From positions 1-64,000 of the forward strand of contig FMBT01000335.1 of NCBI GenBank assembly GCA_900095095.1: a stretch of 64,000 nucleotides of DNA. The letters are read 5' to 3'. The DNA comes from Fragilariopsis cylindrus CCMP1102. Lineage: Eukaryota; Bacillariophyta; Bacillariophyceae; Bacillariales; Bacillariaceae. Below are positions 36,131 through 48,602 of the stretch, piece after piece. The notes below the pieces were generated by a model. It was given only the letters and a program-made list of their open reading frames with translations, was not told the origin of the DNA and did not search any database. The stretch's first letter is position 1; every line of letters begins with the position of its first letter. The translations under genes were made by a program, and so were the position numbers.

Positions 36131-36982
36131 CTAAAAATGCCTTCTTTGAAAGCGAAAATAGTTGTGTTCCGCCACGAATTCTATTCTTTTTTTTGCATCT
36201 CTGGGGTTTTGTCCTTCTTTTCTTCCCAACTCAGTCTTGACAATGCACGTCTCCTCCTTTACCAATCCTTCGCCACCCGACTTGTCGCTATCGGGAATAG
36301 GGTTCTTCTTGGGTTTCTTCTTCTTGGGTTTGTCATCGTTGTCGTTACTTTTCTTGGTCAAGCTCTCGGCCTTGCGTTTCAATTCCTCTCTGGTAACATT
36401 TCCGACCATTTCCACGAGTCCCATTTTCTTCAGTGCATTGAAACCATAAAAGAAAGAATGAGCGTCGGGATTAGTTCCTAGCTTTGATGCAAGCTCGAGA
36501 CGGGTCCAAGAGGCTCGGTGTTGTCCCTCCAGGAGCAAATCAAAAATTTCCTTCCCTTTGTGCTTTCTCCCCTTGTCGACGTCTCGGATTAGCTTTGTTC
36601 GAATCTTTTCATGAAGTTCCTCGTTGCTGACGGGGTCAAGAACTCTGCGAGCTCTTCATCGCTGGCAAAAGACGAAGCCAAACCATACCTTCCTCCGAAA
36701 GACAAAATGTTTTCTTTTCTGATCCAGGAACGATGAAGTTGTTGGTTTTCAGGTGCTTCCATGCTTCACATTGCCACGCCTTGGTCTTCTCACCGACTTC
36801 CATTTCGCGGGATAGTTCCTGATACGTTGGAAAAATTCCATTGTGATGAAATGCAAGAGCTTGAGAAGAGCTTTCTTGTGGAGCGGCTTGATCTCAAAGG
36901 TTAGAGAGGGTATCATTTTCTTTACCTCTGATGTTTTTTCGGAGTGTTTGGTTGCCTCCTTGTTGGACTTTGCTACTTCCAT
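36131..36982 (-). CDS. Winged-helix-like nuclear protein, hypothetical
   Basis: Not assigned to a named family. From ATG 36982 (MEVAKSNKEATKHSEK) the protein has two helix-turn-helix-like modules: TKAWQCEAWKHLKTNNFIVP with LSEEGM (about 36690-36790), and IFDLLLEGQHRASWTRLELA with FNALKKMGLVEM (about 36400-36560). Between them is ASDEELAEFL and NEELHEKIRTKLIRDVDKG. The C-terminus is lysine-rich (KPKKKKPKKNP), fitting a nuclear location. About three one-base shifts are needed, near 36640, 36660 and 36810. A role in DNA binding is inference only. Confidence 0.5.
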
Positions 36983-38242
36983 GGTTGCCGTCTTGATTAT
37001 TTTTCTTTAAATTAATATCTTGATACTTCCACTCGAAAGAATTATTTTTTGTAATGATTCAGGGTAAGAAGAACTCAAATTTCTTAAAACATACACAATC
37101 ACATCGCAATATATTTATTCTCGTAGATTTCATTGTTCTGGTGCCAACTATCGACTGGAGGAACGGAGTTTTCCACGAAAAGGTGACCGTGTCAATCCGA
37201 TACAGTTCCCCCACGATCCTCTAACAAAACAACATCAAAATTCAATTTCATCATGAATTTCTTGGGATTCTAAAATACCGGTGTGTCTACTCCTCTCTTA
37301 CATTTTATTATGGATCGTGAAACTCGTCGTTGATGTAGTTGACCTACAGGCAACACACATTAATTTTCAATTTGGGGTTTTCGTGAGAACTAGTGTTTTT
37401 AATTAACTATTTTTAAATCCAAAAAAGTGTAACTGGTTATAATTAACAATCCCCCAAAAATTAGCATAGAAAAAACTAAATCATGCCCAAATTTTACTTT
37501 ATTTGCTAGTGTAGTATATAATAACTAGAAATTAAAGGGTTACTAACTAAGTACTTTTTTTTTGCACAAAAGTCTTGGTGTTTTTATTAAATAAAAAGCC
37601 GAAAAGTTAAAGTGTGTTCAAAAACATGTAAAGTTGAAGTGTTTTGCCTGTACTGTACTTCTCCTTTTGTTTAATACATCTATGGTAGTACAGTAGCGAT
37701 AACATTCATCGTTATCCAGTTGTGGCTTCTTCGTATGTAGTTGCCTAAATACTAAATATGCAAATACGTAATACTAAATATAGTTACTGTACCTCCTCTA
37801 ATAGTATCTCTATTATCAATGAAAGGTGCCCATATAACAATGCATTTTGAACATGCAGCTTGATAAGGGATTTTAAACTTAATACTGTGTTACAAGTCCC
37901 CTTGCCTCATATATATACACCATGCAGTAAGTAATTGACAGTGATGCCCACCCCCCTGACAGTAATTAGTTAGCTAGCTAGCTAGCTAGTACTCAGTTAG
38001 TGGCATAGCAGCAAACACAGCTGCCGATTACAGTCGTGCTAAAGTGAATCAGCCTACTGTAGTATGCCAGCTACAGCTAGAATCATCCACTGGAAATTCT
38101 TGAAAGACATGGTAATTACATGGCAATTGCCAATGCCGGTATATACATACCACTAAAATCACGCCATCATTGTGTGTGCTAAATAGTCCTCCTACCCCTA
38201 CTAACTACTACCATATTATCTATAATATCTTGATCTAGATCT

Positions 38243-38276
<34 letters not shown>

Positions 38277-39066
38277 CTATTAAAGAATTGTTTTTAAGTT
38301 CTGCACCTGCATGGATGTAAGTAACATTTAAAAAGATCAGGCTGGTGTGGAGGCCTTTTCACAAGCAACTTTTAATGTGTGTATCTCTGTGAGTGAGTCA
38401 CATTTTGTTCTGCTTACATTAAGACCCTGGAGATATGTACAGTTGGTTCCAGACAGTTGAGTTTTAAACATGTATGCATAAGTTCTTGGTTGGTTCAATT
38501 GGCGAGGTCTACAGGGGGGGGGGGGGTGGGTGCTAGATGGTAGCTATACATAGTAAGAAGTTGCAATTGATTTGGTGGATTCATCATATTTCAATCGCTT
38601 ATAATTTAATGTGAGACTACCATACTACTAATATATAGCTAGTGGGAACATGAAGTATCTCAATGAAGAAGTGTATAGAGGACTTTCTTACCTCTGAGTA
38701 CAGTTAGTTGTATTAACTGCTATAATTCCCATTCTTTTGTTTGTGTGAACAACAAACGAAATACTGATTTACTTCATCAATAATATTATGTAAAATGAAG
38801 GTCCTGCCTTGTAATAGTAGTCAAATTTTTGTACATTCACAACAAATTGAAATAAACGATCGCAAGATGATTGCGAAAGTACATTAACGAAATGGCGTTT
38901 CATGGCCAGGAAAACTACCACAAGTAGACATTAAAATAGATATTTCGTTTCGAAATACTAGTTGAAAATAAAAGACGCATATCAAGCAAAATATAGGAAA
39001 CATAATGTTCTCACATTGGGATGATGGGGGGGGGGTGTTCTTCATTATAATATTAACTGTTTGTTA
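36983..39066. other. Long intergenic region with simple repeats
   Basis: About 2.1 kb. Contains a (TAGC)n tract near 37968-37988, the (CAT)n run listed separately, and a G-run at about 38513-38526. No gene supported. Confidence 0.5.
38243..38276. repeat. (CAT)n microsatellite
   Basis: Uninterrupted ATC/CAT trinucleotide run in the spacer before eL34. Confidence 0.9.
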
Positions 39067-39074
39067 CTATATGT

Positions 39075-39413
39075 TTATTTCCCAGCACGTTCGGCAAGTA
39101 CCTTCTTCACTGCCTTTTGTTCTTCCAGTAAGAAAGCTCTTAAGATACGTTGCTTCACACAACCAGCACAGGCGGAACCACCGTAGGCACGTGACACAGT
39201 GCGTTCTCTCTTTTTCAAAGCATGGTATTGACTCGATTTGTGATGTTTGATACCTTGCAACATACATTGACAATCACTACATTTCGGTCCTTTTGTTGTT
39301 TTGTACACACGTTGTGCCTTCAGTTTGCCACCGGGTGTTCGTACCGGACGAGCCTTGTGCTGTCGTGTATTGTAGCAATGTCTTCCGACTCTAGTCCAGC
39401 GTGAATCACCCAT
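39075..39413 (-). CDS. RPL34: 60S ribosomal protein eL34
   Basis: Large-subunit cytosolic ribosomal protein. The 112-residue frame is clean and single-exon. Family marks: RVGRHCYNTRQHKARPVRTP and GGKL at the N-terminus, the zinc-binding CSDCQCML and CAGC pairs, TVSRAYGGSACAGCV, and ILRAFLLEEQKAVKKVL at the end. Length agrees with the family (about 110-125). It is transcribed away from eL36, 657 bp apart, so the two may share a promoter. Confidence 0.95.
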   Translation of the reverse strand: MGDSRWTRVGRHCYNTRQHKARPVRTPGGKLKAQRVYKTTKGPKCSDCQCMLQGIKHHKSSQYHALKKRERTVSRAYGGSACAGCVKQRILRAFLLEEQKAVKKVLAERAGK

Positions 39414-40070
39414 ATTTTAATAATTTGATTTGATTTTAATTAAATTGAATATGGTACTGTAGAAGGATTAAAAAAATGCACGGCAAAGAAAGGTAGAAGA
39501 GGGTCAGAATAAGGAAAATCAACGGGTAAATGAATGGATTAACTTCGTCTTACTGCCGACGCCTAATTTAGATAAGTTGATCGCAACAATAAAGAAAATG
39601 CCGCAATGGATTCTTAACTAGGAAACAACACTTCTATAAGGAGTGAAAGTCTTGGCATCTCTACATCTAATAGTTATTTGATTTATCGTCGTCGTCGTCG
39701 TCATCGTCGTCGTCTTGCTTACCTGTCTTGACAAATAAAATTGCAATTTGTATGGAACAAAATGTATTTTATGTTGAATAAAGGAAATCGCGTTATAAAA
39801 CGGTGGGAGGCGAAAAACGATAATTTAATTACTTTTTATGCGCGTATGAAATTTTTGTAGTAGAGGAGGTAAGTGTTTCGTACTAGATTTGTCGTAGACT
39901 CTACCTAAGGTCCTTCCTTTGTACGGACACCATTTTTTACGCTCTCCTTCACGCATCAACCAACAAACACAACTTAGCTACCGTGTTACTGTATTGTTGC
40001 TTTTGTGCTTGTAGTAATCAATCTACAATACAATAAAAAATAAATAAATATATATATATATACATCAACA
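39414..40070. promoter_or_regulatory. Shared divergent promoter region of eL34 and eL36
   Basis: Lies between two head-to-head ribosomal protein genes. Holds a GTCGTCGTCGTCATCGTCGTC run near 39688-39712 and a TATATATATATAT stretch just before the eL36 start. I cannot point to a defined element; joint control is inferred from the arrangement. Confidence 0.4.
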
Positions 40071-40674
40071 ATGGCCGAACAGGGTACGCAAAGGGAGTCG
40101 CCAGTGGTCACGTTACCACTGAAAGACCAAAGAAGTCAAGCCTTCTCACCGAAAAGGGGTACGTTAACTGTTACGATTCTATATCGCTCCTTGCTATTTT
40201 TCTGTTGTTGAATTACCTTTTTGTTGACGAGACGTTATTAAGGCTTCGTGCAGACAGACATGGCATGACCTTTTGCAGTTGTGTTGTGCTATAGTTCTAT
40301 ACGTTGTGCTTATCGCGTTTTCTCTTTTTTTCTATTTCTGTTGTATTTATGATTCCTTTCGACTCACCCATCTATTTAATTTCTTTGTTGTTTCTTTGTG
40401 TAAACCATAATAATACGATTTATATATAAAACTACTACAGCAATCGAGTAAAAGAACACTTTTATGTCGAGAAATTGCACGTGAGGTGGTGGGACTCTCA
40501 CCTTATGAACGTCGAATTTTGGATATGATCAAAACTGGTGGATCGGCTGCAGATAAGCGTATTTACAAATTTGCCAAGAGACGTTTAGGATCGCATAAAC
40601 GTGCGTTAGCCAAGAGAGAAGATATTAAAGAAATCAACTCCAAGCAGAGAGCTCGTGCTGCTGGTGCCAACTAA
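40071..40674 (+). CDS. RPL36: 60S ribosomal protein eL36, frame-broken
   Basis: Cytosolic large-subunit protein. Exon 1 starts at ATG 40071 and encodes MAEQ, then VRKG, then [20 protein letters not shown], in shifted frames. Intron 40159-40440 (GTACGT...CTACAG). Exon 2 gives [39 protein letters not shown], the family core (compare REVVGFAPYERR and IKKRLGTHIRAKRKREE in animals). About three single-base shifts, two in exon 1 and one at the splice junction where GKSSKR is expected, break a gene that must work, so they are most likely sequence errors. Confidence 0.92.
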
Positions 40675-41539
40675 ATATTTACAACAAATTACTAACTAAA
40701 GAAATAAAGTCATACCCGAAAAGCCTCTTTCTTTTTAATCCAATACTATACGAAACATTCCAATAATACATATACAACCAAAAATACACTGATCCATTCA
40801 TTACATGGACTATCTACTGTGCTCGGGATAAAGAATTTGAGCATACACATGATATAGATCGTTTTGTATTGATCCTGAATTCAATTATCTTCACGCTTCG
40901 AACTTGAATTCATCGTTACTTGTCATGTTTTTAAATTAGAAACTTAGTTTATCCATGTCACAATAATTCTCAGACGAAGAACATGGTGGTAACTTCTTAG
41001 TTTTCTCCAAGTTTGTGATGCTTTTTTGCAGGTACTAATTATTTTCATGGATGTGTACCGTAGATATGATTGTGTAAATGATTGCCGTGTCCTTCACCTA
41101 CAGAACAATTTGTAGGTCTAGAAATAAGTGGTGCATGGAGTTTGTTTACCATAGCTTTGAATAAAGTAGGCAAGAATTGTCGAAGTAAGACGAGCTAGAG
41201 ATTGATTCTTCATGCTACATGTTCAAAAGATTGAATGTAGTTTATCATTCCACCAGACCAAAATTAGAGATATTCAAGTAAAGATTATTCGATACAAACT
41301 AGAGCAGCAATTGCAATATCCATGAATTATATATATGACATACAGTAATGAAATACATCTTGAGAAGAATGAAAAATAAGTTCGAATGTAAAATATATAA
41401 TATAAGAGATGCTTTAGTATTTTGGAGGTATTATATTTTGATTTAATCTGTTCTGCTTTAACCCACAATAACGAACAACAAATTGGTCATGCTTGTATAT
41501 ACCCAAATATATAACATTGTCATAGCTTACTTTAAGATA
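40675..41539. other. Intergenic, convergent
   Basis: AT-rich region between the convergent eL36 and MTD1-like genes. No gene or RNA seen. Confidence 0.45.
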
Positions 41540-43145
41540 CTACTTTTTCAACAATTGCATTGCCAAAATAACAGTCAATACGGCTGCCGAATACGCCTGC
41601 AACCGTACACTCCAAATAGATTGGCGTTCATTATTGCTGTTCTTATCACTGCTTGCACCGGCAATTGCATCGGTCTTGTTGTTACGAGCATGAAATTGCT
41701 CATATAGTCTCATCAAATTACGCTCTAACATCGCCACTGTTACTTTTCCAACTTGAGAAACATACACAACACCAGGAATTTGTAACAATTCCTCTTCCTC
41801 GACATTTTTAAAAGATGCCACATTGATCACAGTCGTATTTGGTTTAACCCATTCAGTTGGGAGCTTATAATTCTTAGTGGGAACACCGGTAACGACAATT
41901 GACGACTATTAATGAGAGGGAGAAAAAAAAATGGAATGCATGAGAAAAACATAAAATTATCGAAAGGATGCATCAATATATACATGGAATTATTATATGT
42001 TTTTGTCAAGAAAGTATTTGTCCGATACTGTACAGTAAGTAAATTCAGTACAAATGAAAAAGCGACTAGATTTGATACAACAGTTTCCATTTCAGATCGT
42101 GTCGATTCATTCATTTTTTGTTTCTATTCCTTACCTTTCTCACGCAAGATTCTGGCGTCACGCTGTCGTCACAGGCATGTAAACGACCATCTCGAAACAT
42201 ATAAATACTATTGATATCGACGGAGTAGACATCGGCACCATCGTTGGCTAACATGGCTGCGAGCGGTCGTCCGACGATTTCACTTCGATTGATGACAGTC
42301 ACTGTCTTACCCTCCAATTTACGTCCCACCGGTTTGGTAAAGTCATAACAACCCGGACAAGACTCGATAATTTTCACCACGCTTAACGCGGTGCAGGGCA
42401 GCAGACATTTTTGATTATTTGTTGGATAATCGAGGAATCGTACGTTACGGTAGAGATTGGTGCGGTAGGAATGACATAATCCCTCTACGTCACACTTGTG
42501 ACTAATAGTATCACGTAAATAATCGTCTTGAGATTCTCCCGAAAAGGATTCCTCCTGTCCGAATATTGGATAGTAGACGATAATACCATGCACACGAGGG
42601 TCGTCGTTCGCATCGATGAGGGCGGCTTCCACTTCGATCGGATCATCTAGTGTTCGTAATTCGTATCGTAATCCATCGGCACGACAGGCCTTGCCGGTCC
42701 ATTCGGCGTATTTTCGAGCGGCGGGGTCCTTATTCGCCAACAATCCTACTAACAGAGGAGGTTCTAAAAAATCAATTTAAGGAACAATGAATGTAACGTT
42801 TTTGAGCAAGAATAACGTACATGATGAGATTGGGGGTACGGGGAATAATATACGTCGCGGAGATTGTGCGATGAAAACAACAACACACGCATCTCATAAT
42901 CGTAATCATAAATCAGCCAAGAATTGAAATCTCATCTCATGCTGTGACGACGACAAGGAACACGAAACATTTTTCAACGTACCGATTCCAGCTTGTTTCA
43001 TAGCTACAACCTTTGCCTTAATTTCATTACGAAATGATTTAGCAACAATGCTTGCATCCATCTTGGTCCCTTTCGCAGGATCAGCCATCACCAGTGGCTT
43101 TCTTTCCGAGGATTTAACTGTGGATGACATCATATCATGAAACAA
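41540..43145 (-). CDS. Methylenetetrahydrofolate dehydrogenase, MTD1-type
   Basis: Oxidises 5,10-methylene-THF to methenyl-THF in one-carbon metabolism. Exon 1 (43145-42983) has MADPAKGTKMDASIVAKSFR. Intron 42764-42982 splices to EPPLLVGLLANKDPAARKYA. Core motifs: VHGIIVYYPIFG, DVEGLCHSYRTN, LPCTALSVVKIIESCPG, and GKTVTVINRSEIVGRPLAAM with LANDGADVYSVDI (Rossmann loop). Intron 41906-42134 leads to SSIVVTGVPTKNYKLPTEWV. In bifunctional FolD-type enzymes a lysine follows the conserved Tyr at YxxxK; here the segment is KYAEWTGK, like yeast MTD1, which suggests a monofunctional, NAD-dependent dehydrogenase. The C-terminus ends in a hydrophobic stretch (YSAAVLTVILAMQLLKK) that could anchor it to a membrane. 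No frame shift needed. Confidence 0.88.
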
Positions 43146-43624
43146 AAAACTAGAACTTCTTAATTGGATATATTAGATACTTTATTTATTTATCTCGTTT
43201 TTTTTTGTTGCCAGTATTCTTCTTGTAGAGAGGGAACGGATATGAATGATGATCTATTTTGCTTTGGTCAGTGTTGTTCTTGTACTTCGATTACTGAATG
43301 TTTGTTACGAATACTTTGTTGACGTTTTTGTTGTTCTTATCGTTGTCGTTGTTGATGTTGTCGTCTTGCTTGTGATTGCCTGAAACATGAATTTGGTGTG
43401 CTGTCACGAATGATTGGTGTGAGATCCTCGATGTAATTTCACGATTGGCGATCCAATCAAATTCGTCAAAATTTAGTGGATGTGTATGGAGAAAAACTAT
43501 GCAATACAATACAACTCAGTGCACTGAAGTTCAAATCGCAAGATGGAAAATTTCTCATAACACACTACATTTCTTTTTGATTCCATCTTACTGAAGGATT
43601 GAGTCATTCAGCAGGATCTATCAG

Positions 43625-43850
43625 CAAACATGCCAAACATACCCATTGATAATGGGTCCTCTACTACTATGCCACAGTTCATTAATATAACAATGAATGA
43701 TAGACACTTCTGTATGAGTACTTTTGCTTTAATTCGTTCATCAATTCATAATCCTCCCTCTTATGCAACTCTTATGATGATTCAAAATTTGCCCATCCCT
43801 ATACAATCTTGAGAATATAATATGGTCAATCGAATTCCCATTGTCATGTT
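43625..43850. repeat. Diverged dispersed repeat, copy 2
   Basis: Matches 22690-23130 in ordered blocks (AACATACCCATTGATAATGG, TTAATATAACAATGA, CTCCCTCTTATGCA, CCCATCCCTATACA, ATTCCCATTGTCATGT). It is more compact than copy 1. A 60-codon open frame across it has no known motif. Confidence 0.55.
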
Positions 43851-44406
43851 GGTGTGAATGCTTTCTTCTTTTAGTCCTAATAATGCACATATAAAGTAAT
43901 TGTGTGCTGCTGTCCAGCAAGAACCAGCCAGCCTGTTGTTGTTGGCTGGCCTAATGAAATGTTAGGAAATGTGTAGTACTATACTGTAGTCACCACTCTT
44001 TCTGGGATTCATCCTTCATTAATTGAGACACAATCAGCAGAATAAGAAAAATACTGGGCCTTGCTAGTTTTGTCTAAATCTGTATCATCCGGTACTCTTT
44101 TCTCTCACATTATTTCGATGTTTTTTTTGTCACATTTATTCATGTAGATGCGGTTGATGAACAGGAAAATAGGGTGGAACAGGCAGAGAGGTGCGTGCAC
44201 AAAAAATCCTTGCTCTGCTGTCTGAGAACATGCTTGTTGTAGTGTGCTTGTACACTTACTTGCCAGAAAGATCGGTGTTCTTTAAGACACAAAAACAACA
44301 GTATGACTGTATTTTTTTTGCAAATAGTGGTGTAGTTAAATAAAACTATTGATCAACTGCCTAAGTCAGTGCTACGGTACAATAGTTATGTAAAATTGTG
44401 GTTTTT

Positions 44407-44470
44407 AAAACACGGCGAAGTAAAATTGGATTAAAAAAAAACACGGCGAAGTAAAATTGGATTAAAAAAA
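44407..44470. repeat. 31-bp tandem duplication
   Basis: Two adjacent copies of ACACGGCGAAGTAAAATTGG followed by ATT and an A-run; period 31 bp. Confidence 0.9.
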
Positions 44471-44785
44471 CATTATGACGAGTGAAATGAAAAGGACCAA
44501 GCAGCGAAGGTCATTTCACTCAAAAAATCCCACTTATAACCACGCTCTAATCGCACATGCATTTGTGATTTTTTTGCTCAGCATTATTTTTATCGTGACG
44601 ATTCTTCATGTTCTTGTTCTTTCATAAACAACAGACATCATAAAATAGTACAGTCTTAATACGAGGAAACAGATCTCTGTGCAGTATCAGCTTCAACGAA
44701 ACAATCACACGTATATTAACAGAAAAGCAGCAGCTAGCGAAGGGTACACAAACCCATCATCGCTCATATTATAGATATCAAACAT

Positions 44786-47232
44786 ATGGTTTCTCCACTT
44801 CAACGAATATCTCGAAGGTTCAGTACCGGAACTTCTAATAGTACTATTGCTAAAACTAGTAGTAGTCCTACAGTTAAGACCTTGCTAAATGATGGCAACA
44901 GTAGCAGTAGCAGCAATATAAATAGAAACAGCAGCAACAACAACAACAACAATTCAGATAGTAACAACTCTATGAAAACGCATGAGGAAGACAACTTGAA
45001 CAATAAATCCTCTCGCCGCAGTAGTAGTAGCCGCCGTTATCGTCGACACACGATGGATCATCAAATCCATGATGAATATACGGCAGTATCATCTCTTCAA
45101 TCGGCAATAACGACAGAGAAGTTGGACGAAGGAACTTCTTTAGTAGTGATGAACAACGATTATGATGAGATGGGTGATGATCCTATCGCTTTGACTACAA
45201 GTTCTTCCCATATTCGTCGCCTACATAGAAATAGTACCGGTCATTTGACTGCGTGCGGTAACCATTCCACTAGTAGTGATAGTTCCTCGATCATCCTTGC
45301 ATCGTCATCAACACCAAGTGGTTCGTCTTCCTCCCCGACGAAGACAACAACCACATCCAATTCGACGACATCCACAAAGAAAACGACGAGAGGATCGAAA
45401 CAGAAGCGACGGTCCTCATTTGCCAAAGCAGCCTCGTCAGTCCTCGCTACATCACGCAATTGGTTGTCCACACCAAGTAGAAGCAGCAGTAGTGGTAGTA
45501 ATAGTAATAGTAGCAACAATAGCAAGAACAGTAACACACCCACCATGTCAAGTTTTCGGGAACAGTCTACGAACAATAATGGGTGTGATGGTCCTAACGT
45601 GATGCAGCAGCGCTGGTACACATCGGAACAGACCCGGCTCCATTCTTTGGCGGAAGAAATGTATTTGGGGGAGAATTTGGGTCGAGCGATTGACTATTGG
45701 GAGCAATCATTAGAGCTAGCGGGAAAGAATACAAAATACAGTAATTTATCGGATAAGACAAAAGTTTGTGTATGCTCATGGATTTGCACTTTCAAGAAAG
45801 TCAGAGGCTACAACTAGAAGAAAAAGAATGTCCGAAACAACAACAACAACAACAACAAGAGTCATCGACTATTGAAAGAATGCCATTTTCTATGAGTAGG
45901 TGCGACGGTTCATCGTCGACGGTGGACATCAGTATCCGTAGTTTGAGCTTAGAAGAAGCAATCATGCCATCATTCCAATCTCAGGAAAAACAGAAACAGC
46001 AGTACTCGTCGTCAAACAATAGCAGTCTTGATTATCATAAACGAAAAGCTAAAAGGGTGGCTCATCAAATCAAATCTGTATTGGTACAACCAACCTGGTT
46101 GCGACGTAACGTTTCGTTAATGGAATTTCTGTGTGACGCGGAGCTTTGGGAGCTCGCTCTCATTGTGGCTAATAAACTCATAGGGGGGGAATCATCATCA
46201 GAAGATGGAGAACAAGGGGACGATAAAGATATTCATAAACGACCATCGGAAGAAAAATTGACAGTTAGTCCAAAAAGACTCGCTACACTACATTTCAACA
46301 TATCTTCCCTTAGGTTACATAGTCACCGACAGGGCGAAGCTCTTCGGCATTTACAAGCGACCATTCAGTGCTTGGAACAGGTTCCAATTGATCAACGAGA
46401 TATGACCATGTACGTACAAGCATTACAATTGGTAGCTGCCGAGTATCAACAACAAGGAAAATCGATGTTGGCGTTGCAATCTTACGAAGAACAGAGGAAG
46501 CACTCACCTTCCGAACAACATGCTCGTATCTCCTGTCAGATAGCGGAAGTATACATTTCTGAAGGTCAATTAGAACTAGCTATCAAGGAACTCGAGGCGG
46601 CGCATGATCTGCATCACAATAATAATAGTAATAATAACAATGATGATAATGATGATGATGATCAAGCCACGGGAAAGGCTACGATCTCTGCTATTCGATT
46701 GCAACTGCTGCAAACCAAGGGTGATGTATACTGTCGTCTCGGTCGCATGGATGAATCCATGCAAGTGTATCAACAGGCTTTGCGGGAAACAAAAAATCCT
46801 GCCGAAGAAGCAAAACTTCTGTACATTATGGGTCGATTGTGTATTCGTATGGGACGAACACAAGACGCTATTTCTTGCTTCACGCATGAATTGGAGATCA
46901 CTCAACGTGAATTAGGTGCTCATCATCTCTCTGTGAGCGTAATTTATCAAAGTATCGCCAAGATCTACGAAGAGATAAGCGACTACAACATGAGTATTTA
47001 TTATTACAACAAGGCCTTAAAGATTGAGTTGTCTGTCATGCAAGATCTTCATTCTGTCGTTTCCTCGTGTAGCAAATGCGATACGGCCCGGATGTGTGAT
47101 GTACATGCCAATATCCGTTCTCAACTGCTAGGACAAATCCGTGAAACGAAAAAGAATCTTGGTCGTATACATTTTAAACTAGGTGATTTTGATGGTGCAC
47201 TTAAGGCAAGTCTCGGAAATGATCAACTTTGA
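44786..47232 (+). CDS. TPR-repeat protein (kinesin-light-chain-like repeats)
   Basis: The first 270 residues are Ser/Asn/Thr-rich and disordered. From about 45615 a helical part begins (EEMYLGENLGRAIDYWEQSL), and after one shift near 45763 the frame continues to a set of tetratricopeptide repeats at about 46280-47230. Examples: ISCQIAEVYISEGQLELAIK, QTKGDVYCRLGRMDESMQVY, LLYIMGRLCIRMGRTQDAIS, SIAKIYEEISDYNMSIYYYN, and NLGRIHFKLGDFDGALKASL. Spacing and the A-G-Y-F pattern fit TPRs that bind partner peptides. An Asn/Asp run interrupts one repeat. Probably a scaffold or adaptor; the partner is not visible. Confidence 0.72.
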
Positions 47233-48221
47233 GTTAGGAATGAGTTGTGAAGACAAACACTCGGAAACAAAAACAAATAGAAGACATTGCCATCACAAAG
47301 TTGCGTATTAGTATTTCAACACTACTTGATTATTGAAGAAAGGGAGAAATTGGGTTTAGCCCAATTGGTCGGATGACGATAACAGCAGTGAGCTGCTTTG
47401 GTCGCTACTACCAATACATGTAGAGAAATAATTATCTAATAATCAATTGTTAAACGTGTATACGAATCGACGTTGTATTGTTTAATTTGAGGGTTAATAG
47501 CGTAGTACATAAGAATATTTGCCTGAAAACTACCCGAGAACTAATAAAGTTATACAACGTATGAAAGATAGGCTCTAGAAGAATATGCTACAGGCTAACT
47601 GATCACAAAATCCGCCCATATTTTTTTCTACCCTTAGTTTGAAGAAGCTCTGACTGCACAAGAGGTATCCAAAGGTATTGACACGTCAACTCTAGCTACT
47701 GTAGCTAGTTAATCACACACAATAATTTCTGTGTGGAAGACAGATAGATGCTCCCTGTCTCATATTATTAGAGCTATAGAAAGTGAATCCAGTATCAAAA
47801 TAATTTGAGAGGAAAGACAACAAAATCATTTCCTTGCTCTGGGACCTGCACTGGTACTCTACAACAAGAAGGACGCATACACATCATTATCAATTGCTAT
47901 ACAAACATGCCAAATACCACAACCAATTACTGGTTCAGATTCAATAACTGTACACATATCTTACCTCTCTGCTCACTGTATGGTTTCTTACCTAACTTGC
48001 AAAAATCCTAGGCATACAATGTCTATCTGCAGCACAACATTTATTTCTTCTTCTATTTTTGATGTGTGCAAAACAACACAAAAAAGGCAAATTCAATGAT
48101 CTTTGACTTGACATTGATTACAATAGATTCAAAAATAACATTGACCACTTCTTCATTACTTGCAGCTGGGCTGTTTGCAAGGCCCTCTACCCCTCTAACT
48201 AACATGCTTGTACTAGAGAGA

Positions 48222-48252
<31 letters not shown>

Positions 48253-48602
48253 GTATAGTATAAAAATAATGATACACCCCTCCAACTACTGTAGCATGCT
48301 TGTACTTAAGATAGAGCATGTGTACATATATGAATGTGAGTCGTGCACCTATCACATATATGAAAAAAGGGGGGGAAGGGGGGATGTATATATATATACG
48401 CATTAACGACCTGGGTTTACTGATTATTATAAAATTCTTAAAGAAATTAACTGACTCACCAAACGCAAACGTACCAAAAATAAGAAATAAGTAGAATGCA
48501 ATCGTTACGTTACTGTACATAAAACAAAAACAAAAACCTCAACGACATACAGTACGAATATCAACAATGTTACTCCACAAGGAATAGCAACGTAACTACA
48601 AC
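47233..48602. other. Intergenic, no gene seen
   Basis: AT-rich. Contains a TA-palindromic tract at about 48221-48252 and a short G-run near 48369. Open frames are weak. Confidence 0.45.
48221..48252. repeat. (TA)n palindromic tract
   Basis: Two TATATA arms joined at a short centre; can fold back on itself but looks like simple sequence. Confidence 0.7.

Larger units (their letters stand above)
43146..44785. other. Divergent intergenic region with dispersed repeat
   Basis: Holds the second copy of the dispersed repeat and a 31-bp tandem duplication, listed separately. Promoters of MTD1-like (-) and the TPR gene (+) should lie at its ends. Confidence 0.5.

Noticed and set aside
48221-48252. 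TA palindrome as a cruciform or terminator
   Set aside because: Simple AT sequence with no adjacent gene end that would need it.
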